Part shown: positions 27,424 through 37,293 of the stretch, piece by piece
Numbering within the stretch: the first letter of the stretch is position 1
How the letters are laid out: the number at the start of each line of letters is the position of its first letter
From: RBG-13-68-16 sp050018455
GTDB lineage: Bacteria > Acidobacteriota > Thermoanaerobaculia > Thermoanaerobaculales > Thermoanaerobaculaceae
DNA: 64,000 nt
Assembly (NCBI GenBank): GCA_050018455.1
Contig: JBEKAA010000019.1
Location: 77,525 to 141,524 of the forward strand
Direction: 5' to 3'
Notes under the pieces: model-generated
Databases searched by the model: none
What the model saw: the letters and a program-made list of their open reading frames with translations, nothing else
Told to the model about the DNA's origin: nothing
Program-made: the position numbers and the translations under genes

Positions 27424-28022
27424 GTCTCGACTCCTGCGGGCTGGACCCGCAGCCTCGGCGTGAGCTGCAGGGCGACCGTGGCCGCCAGCTCGCGCCTGGC
27501 CCTGTTCAGACGCGACTTGACCGTTCCTATAGGCAGCTCGAGCTCCTCGGCCAGTTCCTCGTAGCTCCAGTCGGCAAAGTCGCGCAGCATGATGAGCTGC
27601 GACAGCTCCTCGGGGAGCTTTTCGAGCGCGGCCTTCGCCAGCTCCAGGCGCTGGTGACGCACCGCGCGGGTGTGGGGGTCCTCGCCCCCGGGGAGCGTTT
27701 CGAGGAAATCCGGGTCGACCCAGGTGGCCTTGCGCTGCTCTCGTGAGCGGCGGTAGGCGTCCACGAAGAGGTTGCGCGCCACGCGGTACGCCCAGGCGCG
27801 GAACGACGATCCCGGCAGGTACCGGTGCAGGTTCTGCCAGAGCTTGAGGAAGACCTCCTGGGTCAGGTCCTCGGCCTCGCCGCGGTGGCGCGTGAAGCTC
27901 ACCGCGATGCGGAAGATGTCGTCGGCCGTGGCGTCCACAAGCTGTTCCCAGGCCCGGTCTTCGCCGGCCCTGCACCGCTCGACGATGCCTTCAAGCGATT
28001 CGCCGTTCATCACCGTGTCCAA
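27420..28022 (-). CDS. ECF-type sigma factor (sigma-70 family)
   Basis: This 200-aa RNA polymerase sigma factor has regions 2 and 4 only. Region 2 includes DIFRIAVSFTRHRGEAEDLTQ (given as two segments, about 29-49) and FRAWAYRVARNLFVDAYRRS. Region 4 has LPEELSQLIMLRDFADWSYE and LELPIGTVKSRLNRARREL. The next two genes encode its probable anti-sigma factor and a membrane protein, overlapping at each junction. It is related to RpoE/SigW-like factors, but the exact ECF group cannot be decided by eye. Confidence 0.93.
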   Translation of the reverse strand: MDTVMNGESLEGIVERCRAGEDRAWEQLVDATADDIFRIAVSFTRHRGEAEDLTQEVFLKLWQNLHRYLPGSSFRAWAYRVARNLFVDAYRRSREQRKATWVDPDFLETLPGGEDPHTRAVRHQRLELAKAALEKLPEELSQLIMLRDFADWSYEELAEELELPIGTVKSRLNRARRELAATVALQLTPRLRVQPAGVET

Positions 28023-28167
28023 CGCAACCGCCCGCCCTCGGGTTCTCGCCTCCGGCCGGGTTACCTGTCACGGTAGCAGAAAGCGGCGCTGCCGGGGAAC
28101 GGGAACACGGGGGCCTGGCCCAGTGTTGGTGGGCATGGCACAATGAGGCCGACGGGGAGGGGATTGG

Positions 28168-28407
28168 ATGACGAACGCGATCGGGACGCTCGAACAACAT
28201 GTCAGGGAGACGCTGGAGGAGTTGCGGCCGGCGCTCCAGATGGACGGCGGCGACGTCGAGTTTGTGGGGTTGGAGGGCGGCATTGTTCAGGTGAGGTTGC
28301 TGGGCGCGTGCGGCGGCTGCCCGATGGCGACCATGACCCTGGTCGGGTTCGTCGAGGAGCGCCTCAAGCAATGCGTGCCCGAGATTCAACAGGTCGTCAG
28401 CGTCTAG
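28168..28407 (+). CDS. NifU C-terminal-domain Fe-S scaffold protein
   Basis: This 79-aa protein consists only of the NifU C-terminal domain. ELRPALQMDGGDVEFVGL and the cluster-binding motif GACGGCPMATMTL (CxxC, about residues 50-62) are diagnostic. It binds or delivers Fe-S clusters in the cytoplasm. The RBS GGGGAGGGGATTGG precedes the ATG. A degenerate repeat starts 4 bp after the stop. Confidence 0.93.
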   Translation: MTNAIGTLEQHVRETLEELRPALQMDGGDVEFVGLEGGIVQVRLLGACGGCPMATMTLVGFVEERLKQCVPEIQQVVSV

Positions 28408-28552
28408 CAGCTTGTCGGAGAAATGGGGCGAGTCACGCGCAGGGGGCTTGCGAGGCGCAGGCAAGGCGCGACAAGATCATGAGGGAAGTGTCGGTTTCAG
28501 TGGCCGAAGGGGCAATAGTGCCTTCCGATCTAGTGCTTTGCAAGGAGGATTC

Positions 28553-29359
28553 ATGCGATTCTTGATCCGCTCTCTCGCTGTCCTGCTGGTCTCCACGGGC
28601 CTTCCGGTGTTGGCCCAGGACCTGACGATCGTCTCGAAAGCGACACGCGACGGTGGCTCGCCCGAAACGAACGTCAGCTACATTTCCAGCGACCATGCCC
28701 GGATTTCCATGAGCGATGGCAACGAGGTCATCGTCGATTTCAAGATCGGTCAGATCTCGACGCTGGACGCGAAGAAGAAGACCTACTACGTGACCACCCG
28801 TGCGGACATGGACGCACTTGCGGCCAAGATGCAGGAGCAGTTGAACAGCCCGGAGATGAAGAAGGCACAGGAGCAAATGAAGGACCTCCCGCCCGAGGCG
28901 CGAAGCAGGATGGACGCCATGGGAGGGATGTTCGCCGTCGAGGTCCAGGACATGGGCACGACCCGCACGATCGCCGGCTACACCTGCGAGAACTGGAAGA
29001 TGACCATGGGCCAGTTCTCTCGGACCGAGGAGTGCCTGACCAGCGACCTGAAATTTCCGGCCCAGGCGTGGGAGATGTATCGGGCGTTCGCCGACAGCAT
29101 GAAGGGCATGATGGCCGCGTTCGGGCCGATGGCGGCTAAGGTCGCCCAGATGCAGGAGCAACTCAAGAAGATGAAAGGGTTCCCGCTGGCGAACACAACG
29201 ACGACCGAGATCATGGGACACAAGACCGTGATTGCCAGCGAGGTGATCGAAGTCAAGCAAGGTTCGATTCCCGCCTCGGCCTGGGAAATCCCCTCCGGCT
29301 ACACGAAGGTCGACAGTCCGATGCAGAAGGCGCTTCTTCAGTCTCGGTCAAAGAAATAA
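28553..29359 (+). CDS. Exported DUF4412-like protein
   Basis: This 268-aa periplasmic protein has a clean signal peptide (MRFLIRSLAVLLVSTGLPVLA, cut after ALAQ-type site). The mature part has HARISMSDGNEVIVDFKIGQ and KKTYYVTTR, a helical Met/Gln-rich middle (AAKMQEQL, KKAQEQMKDL, KVAQMQEQLKKM) and IAGYTCENWKM. This resembles proteins annotated DUF4412. The upstream in-frame start is rejected because the ATG at 28553 has AGGAGG four bases ahead. Function is unknown. Confidence 0.78.
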   Translation: MRFLIRSLAVLLVSTGLPVLAQDLTIVSKATRDGGSPETNVSYISSDHARISMSDGNEVIVDFKIGQISTLDAKKKTYYVTTRADMDALAAKMQEQLNSPEMKKAQEQMKDLPPEARSRMDAMGGMFAVEVQDMGTTRTIAGYTCENWKMTMGQFSRTEECLTSDLKFPAQAWEMYRAFADSMKGMMAAFGPMAAKVAQMQEQLKKMKGFPLANTTTTEIMGHKTVIASEVIEVKQGSIPASAWEIPSGYTKVDSPMQKALLQSRSKK

Positions 29360-29487
29360 CGAGCCTCTCTCATCAGAGGTCGTTTCGGGCGAAGTTCAGT
29401 ACGCACTGCGGTGACGCGCGTCGCGCGTGTCGATCAAGGCGTCGATGGCCGTAGAATGGCGATCGGTGTGAGTTCGGGAGGTGCTTG

Positions 29488-32166
29488 ATGCGGCGCTTGA
29501 GCCTGGCGTCCTGCGCGATGGCTGCGGTCATGTCGATGGGCAGTGCAACGGCGGCCGACCTTCTCGCCGTCCTGCCGCCAGCGTCCCACGACCCGAACGT
29601 CGCGACCTTCGAGAAGGTCCTGGGCTTTGGGTGGGGCGAGGAAATCACGGATCCCGAGCAGGTCGCCCGGTACGCGCAGGCGCTCGCGGCATCGGCCGCG
29701 GGGCGGGTGCGCCTGCTCGAGTACGGCAGGTCGACTGAGGGTCGTCCCCTGGTGCTTCTAGTGCTGGGCTCGCCCGAGAATCTGGCGCGGTTCGACGCAA
29801 TCGAGGCCGACCTCGCCAGGCTCGGGGACCCGAGATCCCTGCCCGAAGCGCAGGCCGAGAAGCTGATCAAGGAACTCCCTGCGGTGGTCTGGATCCAGTG
29901 CTGCGTGCACGGAGACGAAACCTCCGGAACCGATGCGGGGCTCGCGCTCGCGTATCACATTGCTTCGGGCACCGGTCCCGAGGTGGATCGCATCCTGGCC
30001 AACGCCCTCGTGGTCGTCGACCCGTTGGAGAACCCGGACGGGCGCGGTCGCTTCGTGACCTCGACCCGGCAGGCCCGCGGTTCGCTTCCCGATCCCGAGC
30101 CGGCCGCGGCCGAGCACGTCCAGCCGTGGCCGGGCGGACGCTTCTCGCACGACCTGTTCGACCTGAACCGGGACTGGTTCGTGCTCTCTCAACCCGAGAC
30201 CGCGGCTCGCGTGGCTGCCATGTTGCGCTATCACCCCACGGTCGCGGCGGACCTCCACGAGATGGGGGCCGATGAGGGGTACTACTTCGCTCCGCCGGCC
30301 GCCCCGCACCACCCGCTCCTTGCGGGGCCGGGCGACGCGATGCTCGAGCTGCTCGGCCGCGCCAACGCGGCGGCGTTCGACGACCACGGGTACCGCTACT
30401 GGACGCGCGAGGTCTTCGACGCGTTCTACCCGGGCTACGGCGACTCCTGGCCCACCCTGGGCGGCGCCGTCGGGATGACGTTCGAGGAGGGCGGGAGCCG
30501 GGGCCTCGCCACCCTGCTCAAGGACGGCGGCACGTTGACCTACGCGGACGCGGTCAAGCACCACCTCGTGACGGCGTTCACGACGTGCCTGACCACGGCC
30601 GCCAACCGCGAGAAGCTCCTTCGCGCCTGGTTCGCCTACCGGCAGACCGCCGTGTCCGAAGGGCAGCGGGGGCCTGCACGCGCGTACGTCCTTGGCGACG
30701 GAAAGGGCCCGGGGTCGGCTCTCGATCTCGGCGAGCTGATGGCCCGCCAGGGTGTGGAGATCACCCGCGTGACGGCGGGCAAGGAAGGTGTGCCGACCGG
30801 CAGCGTCGTGGTCGCGCTCGACCAGCCCCTCGGGCGGTTGGCCCGCGCGCTGCTCGACCGCGGCGCCTCCATGGGCGAAGCGTTCGAGAAGGAGCAGGAG
30901 CGGCGGGATGCCAAGCGGCTGCCCGACGAGATCTACGACATCACGGCGTGGTCGCTGCCGCTCTTGTGGAGCCTCGAGGCCAGGACAGTCCAGAGCGTGC
31001 CCGCCGGTCTCGGGACTGAGCGCATCAAACCCGGCGACCGGCCCGTGGGGACCGTCAGCGGAGCGGGCAGGGTCGCGTTCCTCCTCCGATGGGACGGCCA
31101 AGCCTCGGTCCGGGCGCTCGCGCGGCTCCTGCGGGCCGGCGTGAAGGTCGCCGTCGCCACCAAGCCAATCACGGTGAACGGCGTGTCGTTCGAGCGCGGG
31201 ACCGTCGTGGTCCGGCGCGCGGAGAACGGGGAGACGCTCGACAAGAGCCTGGGGGGGATCGCCCGGGACACGGGGGCCGAGTTCGTCGGGACCGACACGG
31301 GTTACGCGGAGAAAGGCATCGACCTCGGTTCGACGCACGTCGTGCCGCTCAAGGCGCCGAAGATCGCAGTCGCCTGGGACGCGCCGACCTCGCCGATGAG
31401 CGCGGGCGGGCTTCGATGGGCCCTGGAGCGGGCGTTCGGCTATCCGGTAAGTGCGGTGCGCACGTCCACGCTCGCCCGCACCGATCTCTCGCACTTCGAC
31501 GTCATCGTGATACCCGATTCGTGGGAACGGGGCGGCTCGTACGCCGCGATGCTCGGGGAGGAGGGCGCGAAGCGACTGGTGTCGTGGGTCAACGAGGGCG
31601 GAACCATCGTGGCGATCGGGTCCGGAGCTTCGTTCCTGTCCGGCGAGAAGGTCGGGCTCCTTGCGTCCAAGCTGGAGAAACGCCTGGGCTCGGAGCCGCC
31701 GGAGAAGGGAAAGCCGGACAAGGGGAAGCCGGAGGAGGGCGAGGACAGGCCTGCCAGCGGGGAGCGAGGCTTCAGCTACGAGAACGCGATCAAGCCGTCG
31801 GACGAGGACCCGCCTCTCGTTCCAGGCGCGATCCTGCGGGTCGGCCTCGACCCCGAGAGCGTCCTTGCCGCGGGTTTCCCGGGCGGGACAGTCGACGTGC
31901 TGGTCGACTCCACCCGTGTCTTCGTCCCACTCAAGCTCGACCGGGGGACCAACGTCGGGGTCTACGCCGGGCCCGAGACCCTGGTCCAGGCGGGCTTCGT
32001 TCTCCCCGTCTCCCGGGAGCAGCTCCCGCACAAGGCGTACCTGATGGTGCAGGAGTGCAAGCGCGGCAAGGTGGTGGCGTTCGCCGAGGACCCGGTCTCC
32101 CGCGGCCTCACCCGGTCGGCGATGCTCCTGTTCGCCAACGCGGTATTCTTCGCGCCTGCCTACTGA
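29488..32166 (+). CDS. Exported zinc carboxypeptidase, M14 family
   Basis: This 892-aa secreted metallopeptidase has a short signal peptide (MRRLSLASCAMAAVMSMGSA). The M14 zinc ligands are visible as CVHGDETSG (HxxE, about residue 138) and the later His in AADLHEMGADEG. The catalytic Glu is probably in GMTFEEGG. The remaining about 500 residues contain further domains and a Lys/Glu/Pro-rich linker (KGKPDKGKPEEGEDRP). The ATG at 29488 has GGGAGG upstream. Substrates are unknown; large exported M14 peptidases usually act on dietary or extracellular peptides. Confidence 0.88.
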   Translation: MRRLSLASCAMAAVMSMGSATAADLLAVLPPASHDPNVATFEKVLGFGWGEEITDPEQVARYAQALAASAAGRVRLLEYGRSTEGRPLVLLVLGSPENLARFDAIEADLARLGDPRSLPEAQAEKLIKELPAVVWIQCCVHGDETSGTDAGLALAYHIASGTGPEVDRILANALVVVDPLENPDGRGRFVTSTRQARGSLPDPEPAAAEHVQPWPGGRFSHDLFDLNRDWFVLSQPETAARVAAMLRYHPTVAADLHEMGADEGYYFAPPAAPHHPLLAGPGDAMLELLGRANAAAFDDHGYRYWTREVFDAFYPGYGDSWPTLGGAVGMTFEEGGSRGLATLLKDGGTLTYADAVKHHLVTAFTTCLTTAANREKLLRAWFAYRQTAVSEGQRGPARAYVLGDGKGPGSALDLGELMARQGVEITRVTAGKEGVPTGSVVVALDQPLGRLARALLDRGASMGEAFEKEQERRDAKRLPDEIYDITAWSLPLLWSLEARTVQSVPAGLGTERIKPGDRPVGTVSGAGRVAFLLRWDGQASVRALARLLRAGVKVAVATKPITVNGVSFERGTVVVRRAENGETLDKSLGGIARDTGAEFVGTDTGYAEKGIDLGSTHVVPLKAPKIAVAWDAPTSPMSAGGLRWALERAFGYPVSAVRTSTLARTDLSHFDVIVIPDSWERGGSYAAMLGEEGAKRLVSWVNEGGTIVAIGSGASFLSGEKVGLLASKLEKRLGSEPPEKGKPDKGKPEEGEDRPASGERGFSYENAIKPSDEDPPLVPGAILRVGLDPESVLAAGFPGGTVDVLVDSTRVFVPLKLDRGTNVGVYAGPETLVQAGFVLPVSREQLPHKAYLMVQECKRGKVVAFAEDPVSRGLTRSAMLLFANAVFFAPAY

Positions 32167-32232
32167 GTGAATCTTGCCCTCGGAACAGCGGGAGGGGAGC
32201 GATAGGGCGATGATCGGTTCGGAGGCTCCCGG

Positions 32233-33165
32233 GTGAGCGCCCTGTGGTGGGTCGTGTTCGGGGTGGTCGTGGCGGTGCTGTTGGGCCTGGACCTCTTCGT
32301 CTTCCACCGCCGGTCGGGTCATGAGGGCACGCGGCGCGCACTGATGTGGAGCGCCTTCTGGGTCGGCCTCGGCCTGTCGTTCTCGTTCGTCGTGGGGTTC
32401 ACGCGCGGACACGACGCGGCGCTCGCGTACATCACCGCCTACCTCGTCGAGCTCTCGCTGTCGGTGGACAACCTGTTCGTCTTCGTCGCGCTGTTCGCCT
32501 ACTTCGGCGTCGCGCCGGAACACCACCACCGAGTCCTGTTCTGGGGCATCCTCGGGGTCCTGGTGACGCGGGGCGCGTTCATCTTCGCGGGCGTCGCACT
32601 GATCGCGCGCTTCCACTGGGTGGTGTACGTCCTCGCGGTCGTCCTGATCGCGACCGGCGCCAGGCTCGGCCTGGGCGGCGGGGACGACGTGCACCCCGAG
32701 CGCAACCTCGTTGTGCGCTGGGCAAGCCGCGTGCTGCCGATGGTGAAGACCTTCTACGGCAACCGGTTCGCCGTGCGGACCGAGCGCGGCTGGAGGTTCA
32801 CGCCGCTCCTGCTGGTGTTGCTGGCGATCGAGAGCACCGACGTGATGTTCGCGACGGACTCGGTCCCGGCAGTCCTGGCGATCAGCCGGGATCCGTTCGT
32901 GGTGTACACGTCGAACATCTTCGCGATCCTCGGCTTGCGCGCCCTCTACTTTGTCGTGGCCGGCGCGTTGAGGGCGCTCCGCTTCCTTCGCCCGGCGCTC
33001 TCCGTGATCCTGGTGCTGATCGGCGCGAAGATGCTGCTCGCCGACGTCGCGGCGATCCCGACCGAGGTATCGCTCGCGGCCGTCGCCTTCATCCTCGGGG
33101 TCGCAACCGCAGCCTCGCTGCTTATGCCGGAGGCGAAACAGCAGCGGCCGGGGCGGAAGGCGTAA
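32233..33165 (+). CDS. TerC-family integral membrane protein
   Basis: This 310-aa inner-membrane protein starts at a GTG with GGAGG-like upstream sequence. TerC signatures are YLVELSLSVDNLFVF (about 76-90), FAYFGVAPEHHHRVLFWGIL and IESTDVMFATDSVPAVLAIS, with about nine membrane segments. Relatives (Alx, TerC) are linked to manganese efflux and tellurite resistance. No ter genes are nearby, so metal export is an inference from family. Confidence 0.93.
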   Translation: MSALWWVVFGVVVAVLLGLDLFVFHRRSGHEGTRRALMWSAFWVGLGLSFSFVVGFTRGHDAALAYITAYLVELSLSVDNLFVFVALFAYFGVAPEHHHRVLFWGILGVLVTRGAFIFAGVALIARFHWVVYVLAVVLIATGARLGLGGGDDVHPERNLVVRWASRVLPMVKTFYGNRFAVRTERGWRFTPLLLVLLAIESTDVMFATDSVPAVLAISRDPFVVYTSNIFAILGLRALYFVVAGALRALRFLRPALSVILVLIGAKMLLADVAAIPTEVSLAAVAFILGVATAASLLMPEAKQQRPGRKA

Positions 33166-33297
33166 ATCGCGGGCGTGGGTCGGAGCCGCCGGTCCCTCCT
33201 GCAGGCGGCTCGCGACGAGCGTCTTGGGAGTGGGAGCCGCAGGAGCGCCGGAAAGAGGCGAGGGTCCAGGTACGTTGAAGCAGAGGGAGCGTCGGCC

Positions 33298-34707
33298 ATG
33301 ACACAAAACGAGTCCGCCAAGATCCGTCTCGAAAAGGACACGCTCGGACTGATGGAAGTTCCGGCGGGAGCACTGTACGGCGCGCAGACGGCGCGTGCCG
33401 TCGAGAACTTCCCGATCAGCGGGTGGAGACTGCCGCCTGGGTTCGTGGCGACGCTCGCTCGGGTCAAAGGGGCGTTCGCTCAGGCCAACGGCGAGCGCCG
33501 ACTGCTGCCGCCCGAGACGGCCTCCGCGATCGCCGTGGCGGCCGACGAGCTCGCGGCGGGCGGCCACCTCGACCACTTCCCGGTGGACGTGTTCCAGACC
33601 GGGTCGGGCACCTCGACGAACATGAACATGAACGAGGTCCTGGCTCACCTCGCCGAGATTCGCCTCGGGGGTGACCCGGCTGCGCGCCGGCCGGTCCACC
33701 CGAACGACCACGTCAACCTGGGTCAGTCCTCGAACGATGTCATACCGGCGACTCTTCGGATCGCGGCCGCGCTCGCATGGCGCGAGGACGTGCGCCCGGC
33801 GGTCGAGAGGGTCGTGGCCGAACTGATGCGCCTCGCGGCCGAGCACCGAGCGACGGTGACTCTCGGCCGCACGCACTTCATGGATGCAGTGCCGACGACC
33901 TACGGGCGCGTTTTCGGCGCCTGGGCGGACCGTTTGCACTCGTCCGTCGAACGCGGCGACGAAGCCGCTCAACGGTTGCTCTCACTCCCGCTCGGCGGCA
34001 CCGCAGTGGGGACCGGGATCAACGCGGACCGCGGCGCCGTGGCACGCGCGACCGAGCTGCTGTCGAAATCCACGGGACTCGCACTCACGCTGGAGCCGAA
34101 CCCTGCGGTCGGGATCTCGGCCCAGGACGCCCCGATCGCGTTCGCGGACGACCTGGCCGGTATCGGGCGCGTCCTGCTCGCGGTTGCCAACGACATCCGC
34201 CTGCGCGCCTCCGGGCCTTTCGGCGGCCTCGGGGAGCTGCAGCTTCCCGCCGTACAACCCGGCTCTTCGATCATGCCGGGCAAGGTCAACCCCGTGATCC
34301 CGGAGGCAGTGGTGCAGGTGGCGCTTGAGGTGGAAGGGCTCGCATCCGCATGCCGGGCGACCGCGACGTTGCACCAGCTCGAGCTCTCCCACGCCAACCC
34401 GCTGCTCGCCTGGAACCTCGACACCATGGCGCGGCTGTTGGCCTCGGCCTGTCGCGTGCTGGTGGAGCGCTGCCTCGCCGGGCTGCGCGTCGACGAAGAT
34501 CGGGCCCGCCGCCACGCGGCGTCGAGCCCCGCCCTCGCGACGGCCCTGGCGGCGCGCATCGGGTACGAGCGCGCCGCTGAAGTGGCGAAGGCCGCCGAGG
34601 TCGCCGGGGAGAACGTCGGCGAGACGGCACGGCGCCTCGGCGTGTTGCCGGACGCGGAGCTGGCCGAGGTGCTCGACCTCGACCGGATGGCGGCGGGTGA
34701 GCCATGA
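33298..34707 (+). CDS. fumC: Fumarate hydratase class II
   Basis: This 469-aa enzyme interconverts fumarate and malate. The class II fumarase/aspartase family motifs are GTSTNMNMNEVLA, GQSSNDVIPATLRI, LGRTHFMDAVP and the signature GSSIMPGKVNPVIPEA. The local pattern is like actinobacterial class II fumarases, which favours FumC over aspartate ammonia-lyase. The frame is open 41 codons upstream, but the ATG at 33298 gives the family start. The end abuts a nested repeat. Confidence 0.9.
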   Translation: MTQNESAKIRLEKDTLGLMEVPAGALYGAQTARAVENFPISGWRLPPGFVATLARVKGAFAQANGERRLLPPETASAIAVAADELAAGGHLDHFPVDVFQTGSGTSTNMNMNEVLAHLAEIRLGGDPAARRPVHPNDHVNLGQSSNDVIPATLRIAAALAWREDVRPAVERVVAELMRLAAEHRATVTLGRTHFMDAVPTTYGRVFGAWADRLHSSVERGDEAAQRLLSLPLGGTAVGTGINADRGAVARATELLSKSTGLALTLEPNPAVGISAQDAPIAFADDLAGIGRVLLAVANDIRLRASGPFGGLGELQLPAVQPGSSIMPGKVNPVIPEAVVQVALEVEGLASACRATATLHQLELSHANPLLAWNLDTMARLLASACRVLVERCLAGLRVDEDRARRHAASSPALATALAARIGYERAAEVAKAAEVAGENVGETARRLGVLPDAELAEVLDLDRMAAGEP

Positions 34708-34715
34708 GGACGTGA

Positions 34716-34880
34716 GAGCAGGGGAGCAGAGGGGCAGAGGAGCAGAGGGGCGAGAAGCGTTCGAAGGTTCGCACGTTCGCAGGTTCGTTGTTGAGGGTCG
34801 AGGGGAAAAGGTCAGGAAAATACGAGGCGGGACAAGGGGGCCTGCGTTCCAGTGGTCCCTGTCGTTTCTTTGCCGTTCTC
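34716..34880. repeat. Nested inverted repeat, left half with three shells
   Basis: Immediately after fumC come GAGCAGAGGGGCAGAGG words (34716-34752), then GCGTTCGAAGGTTCGCACG words (34755-34790), then a purine-rich arm (34795-34830). TTTGCCGTTCTCCCTCTCCC at 34868-34887 is the partial inner complement, and a further CCTTCTACCCTCTTCCCGTC stretch lies at 35025-35045. The rest of the 34708-35122 gap shows no gene. Confidence 0.65.
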
Positions 34881-35122
34881 CCTCTCCCTGTTCTTTCGCC
34901 CCAGCCATCGCACATTCAACCAGAACCGGCCCGGCGTCCCTCCTCCGGCCCTCAGCAGCCATGCTCCTCTGCCGGCCGGAACTGCCCACCGGGCCTGGGG
35001 AGCCACGATGGCGTCCCTGACCTTCCTTCTACCCTCTTCCCGTCTTCTCCGCCGACGTGTCCCGCGGTGGTTCCGGAGCGGCCGGAATCCTCGTATCATG
35101 TGGTGCAGAAAGGGACTCCCTC

Positions 35123-37075
35123 ATGTTCATCCCGATCGGGCTCGACCAGACGGCCGTCAGGCGCCTGCCATGGGTGAGCATCGGCATCATCGCGCTGAAC
35201 CTGCTGATGTTCCTCGTCGTCGGCACCAGCGCCCGCAACGTCGAGCAGCAGGCTGGGCGGCGCGCCCAAGAGGTCATCGACTACTGGAACCGCCACCCGT
35301 ACCTCAAGCTGCCGGACGAGGCGCTGCCGCCAGGGGTGTCCCGCTCGGAGCGCGAGAAGCTGACCATGCTCAGCGAGGCAATGAGGAGCGTGCAGGGGCA
35401 GTCGGTGCCAGACGCCGAGACGCGCGCGGAGGAACAGAAAGAGCTCGAAGCGCTCGTCCGGCGCCTGCATGAAGGTGTTCCGGAGCACCCGTTCAAGTCC
35501 TGGGGGCTGATCCCGTCCGATCCCAAACCGCTCGCGTTCCTGACCAGCATGTTCATCCACTCGGGGTGGCTGCACCTTCTCGGGAACATGCTGTTCTTCT
35601 ACCTCTCGGGGCCTTTCCTCGAGGACGCGTACGGCCGCCCGCTCTTCTCCCTTCTGTACCTGACGTCGGGCGTTGCGGCGGCGGTGGTCCACATCGCGTC
35701 GTTTCCGCAGTCGGACGCTCCGCTGGTGGGAGCGTCCGGGGCGATCGCCGGATGCATGGGAGCGTTCCTCGTGCGCTTCGTGCGCAGGAGAGTCCGGTTC
35801 TTCTATTTCTACTTCATGTTCATCTTCCGTACCGGCACGGTGGACCTCCCCGCCTGGGTGGTGCTGCCGCTGTGGTTCCTGGAGCAACTTTTCTTTGCGG
35901 GGCTCGCCGGCTCGAGCGGCGTGGCGTACCGGGCCCACGTCGGTGGTTTCCTCTTCGGGCTCGTCGCCGCGCTCGCCATCAAGCAGCTGCGGATCGAGGA
36001 GAAGTACATCGCGCCGAAGATCGAGAAACAGATCTCCGTCAGTCAGAACCCGGCGCTCGAGGAGGGGATGGACCTGCTCTTGAGGGGTGAGCTCGAAGGG
36101 GCACGGAGGTTGTTCGCGAAAGTGCTGGCCGCAGAGCCCCGCAACGCCGATGCCCACCTCGGGATCTGGCAGAGCCACTGCCAGGAGGGCACGCCGGTGG
36201 CAGGCGCGGAGCACCTCGTGCGTGTGATCGATGATGAGGTGCGGCGCGGGGAGCACGTGCTCGCGCTCGACCACTGGCGGGAGCTCGTCGCCACGGCGCA
36301 CGAAACGGGACCGGCCGCGCTCCGGTGGCGGCTCGCAGGATCCCTCGCTGCGTCGGAAAGGGGGGCGTTCGTCGAGATCCTCCGCAACCTCGCGAGCGAT
36401 TCGGCAGCCGGAGTGCTGGCCGAGAAGGCCGCCAGGCAGCTCGCGACGATCGGCGAGACGGCCCTGCCCCCGGCGCTGCCGGCGGCGAAGACGGCTCCGG
36501 CACTGGCAGCATCCGAAACGGTTGCGGCGCCGAAGGCGGTGGCGATTCCGCGTTTCTCGCCGCCTCCAGCCCAGATCGAGGTTTCTTTCGCCCCGCCGCC
36601 TCCCCCGCCGCCGTTCTGGGAGACGCCGCCGAGTGACCTGCCGTCGCCGTCGGAGGTCGGAGCGGGACCCGAGGTCGAGATTTGCGAGTTGGAGGCGCTA
36701 CAGGCGGACGGTCTCCTCCTGCGGGGCGCCCAGGGCGGCTCGGACCTTCTCCCGTACGTGGAGGTCGAGAAACTGGTGGTCGCCGGGATCGCGGCCAAAC
36801 CCAAGCCCTTCCTCGTCCTCGACCTCCTCCTGGTCCGGGCCGGGGGCAAGCCCAGACGCGTGCAGCGCCTCCTCAGCACCGAGTTCGACCCTCGGGAACT
36901 GCTTGGACGGCCGGACCTGAGCGGGCTCGACGCCTTCCGCGAGGTGGTGAAAGTCATCGCCGACGGCGCCGCCGCCCAGGTGTTCCCGTCGGGCCTACTG
37001 GCCCCGTCGACCAGAATCCCGACGTTCGAGACCCTCGTTGCGTATGAGCGTGGAGAGTTGGGTCCGCGCTGCTGA
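35123..37075 (+). CDS. Rhomboid-family intramembrane serine protease with long C-terminal extension
   Basis: This protein has 650 aa. The N-terminal half is a rhomboid: SMFIHSGWLHLLGNMLFFYL, then the catalytic serine loop VGASGAIAGCMGAF (about residue 205) and the catalytic His in AHVGGFLFGL. A roughly 130-aa periplasm- or cytosol-facing insert lies between the first two membrane segments. After the last helix come TPR-like residues (GELEGARRLFAKVLAAEPRN), an Ala/Pro-rich linker (FAPPPPPPPFWETPP) and a C-terminal globular domain. The ATG at 35123 matches the rhomboid start (MFIPIGLD). Confidence 0.9.
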   Translation: MFIPIGLDQTAVRRLPWVSIGIIALNLLMFLVVGTSARNVEQQAGRRAQEVIDYWNRHPYLKLPDEALPPGVSRSEREKLTMLSEAMRSVQGQSVPDAETRAEEQKELEALVRRLHEGVPEHPFKSWGLIPSDPKPLAFLTSMFIHSGWLHLLGNMLFFYLSGPFLEDAYGRPLFSLLYLTSGVAAAVVHIASFPQSDAPLVGASGAIAGCMGAFLVRFVRRRVRFFYFYFMFIFRTGTVDLPAWVVLPLWFLEQLFFAGLAGSSGVAYRAHVGGFLFGLVAALAIKQLRIEEKYIAPKIEKQISVSQNPALEEGMDLLLRGELEGARRLFAKVLAAEPRNADAHLGIWQSHCQEGTPVAGAEHLVRVIDDEVRRGEHVLALDHWRELVATAHETGPAALRWRLAGSLAASERGAFVEILRNLASDSAAGVLAEKAARQLATIGETALPPALPAAKTAPALAASETVAAPKAVAIPRFSPPPAQIEVSFAPPPPPPPFWETPPSDLPSPSEVGAGPEVEICELEALQADGLLLRGAQGGSDLLPYVEVEKLVVAGIAAKPKPFLVLDLLLVRAGGKPRRVQRLLSTEFDPRELLGRPDLSGLDAFREVVKVIADGAAAQVFPSGLLAPSTRIPTFETLVAYERGELGPRC

Positions 37076-37293
37076 GGCACGGCGGGGCGCGCCACACGAG
37101 ACGAGTTCGGGTATCATTGACGGGTCTTGAGTCTTTGAGACACGAGTCGGTCCGGCGATGGCGGGGGGGTTGCCGGGAGTCCGGCACAGCGCGATCTGGG
37201 GTACTCGGTCGCGAGTGCTCCATCCCCCGATGGTTACGTATGTGGGAACGAACGGGCGGGACGAGCCCGTAACAGCAAAAAAGGGGGGAAGCG

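Noticed and set aside
29758..33972. Uninterrupted 1404-codon minus-strand frame
   Set aside because: It runs antisense across the M14 peptidase, terC and the start of fumC, all of which have clear motifs. Its product is Arg/His/Pro-rich with no domain. It is a high-GC shadow frame.
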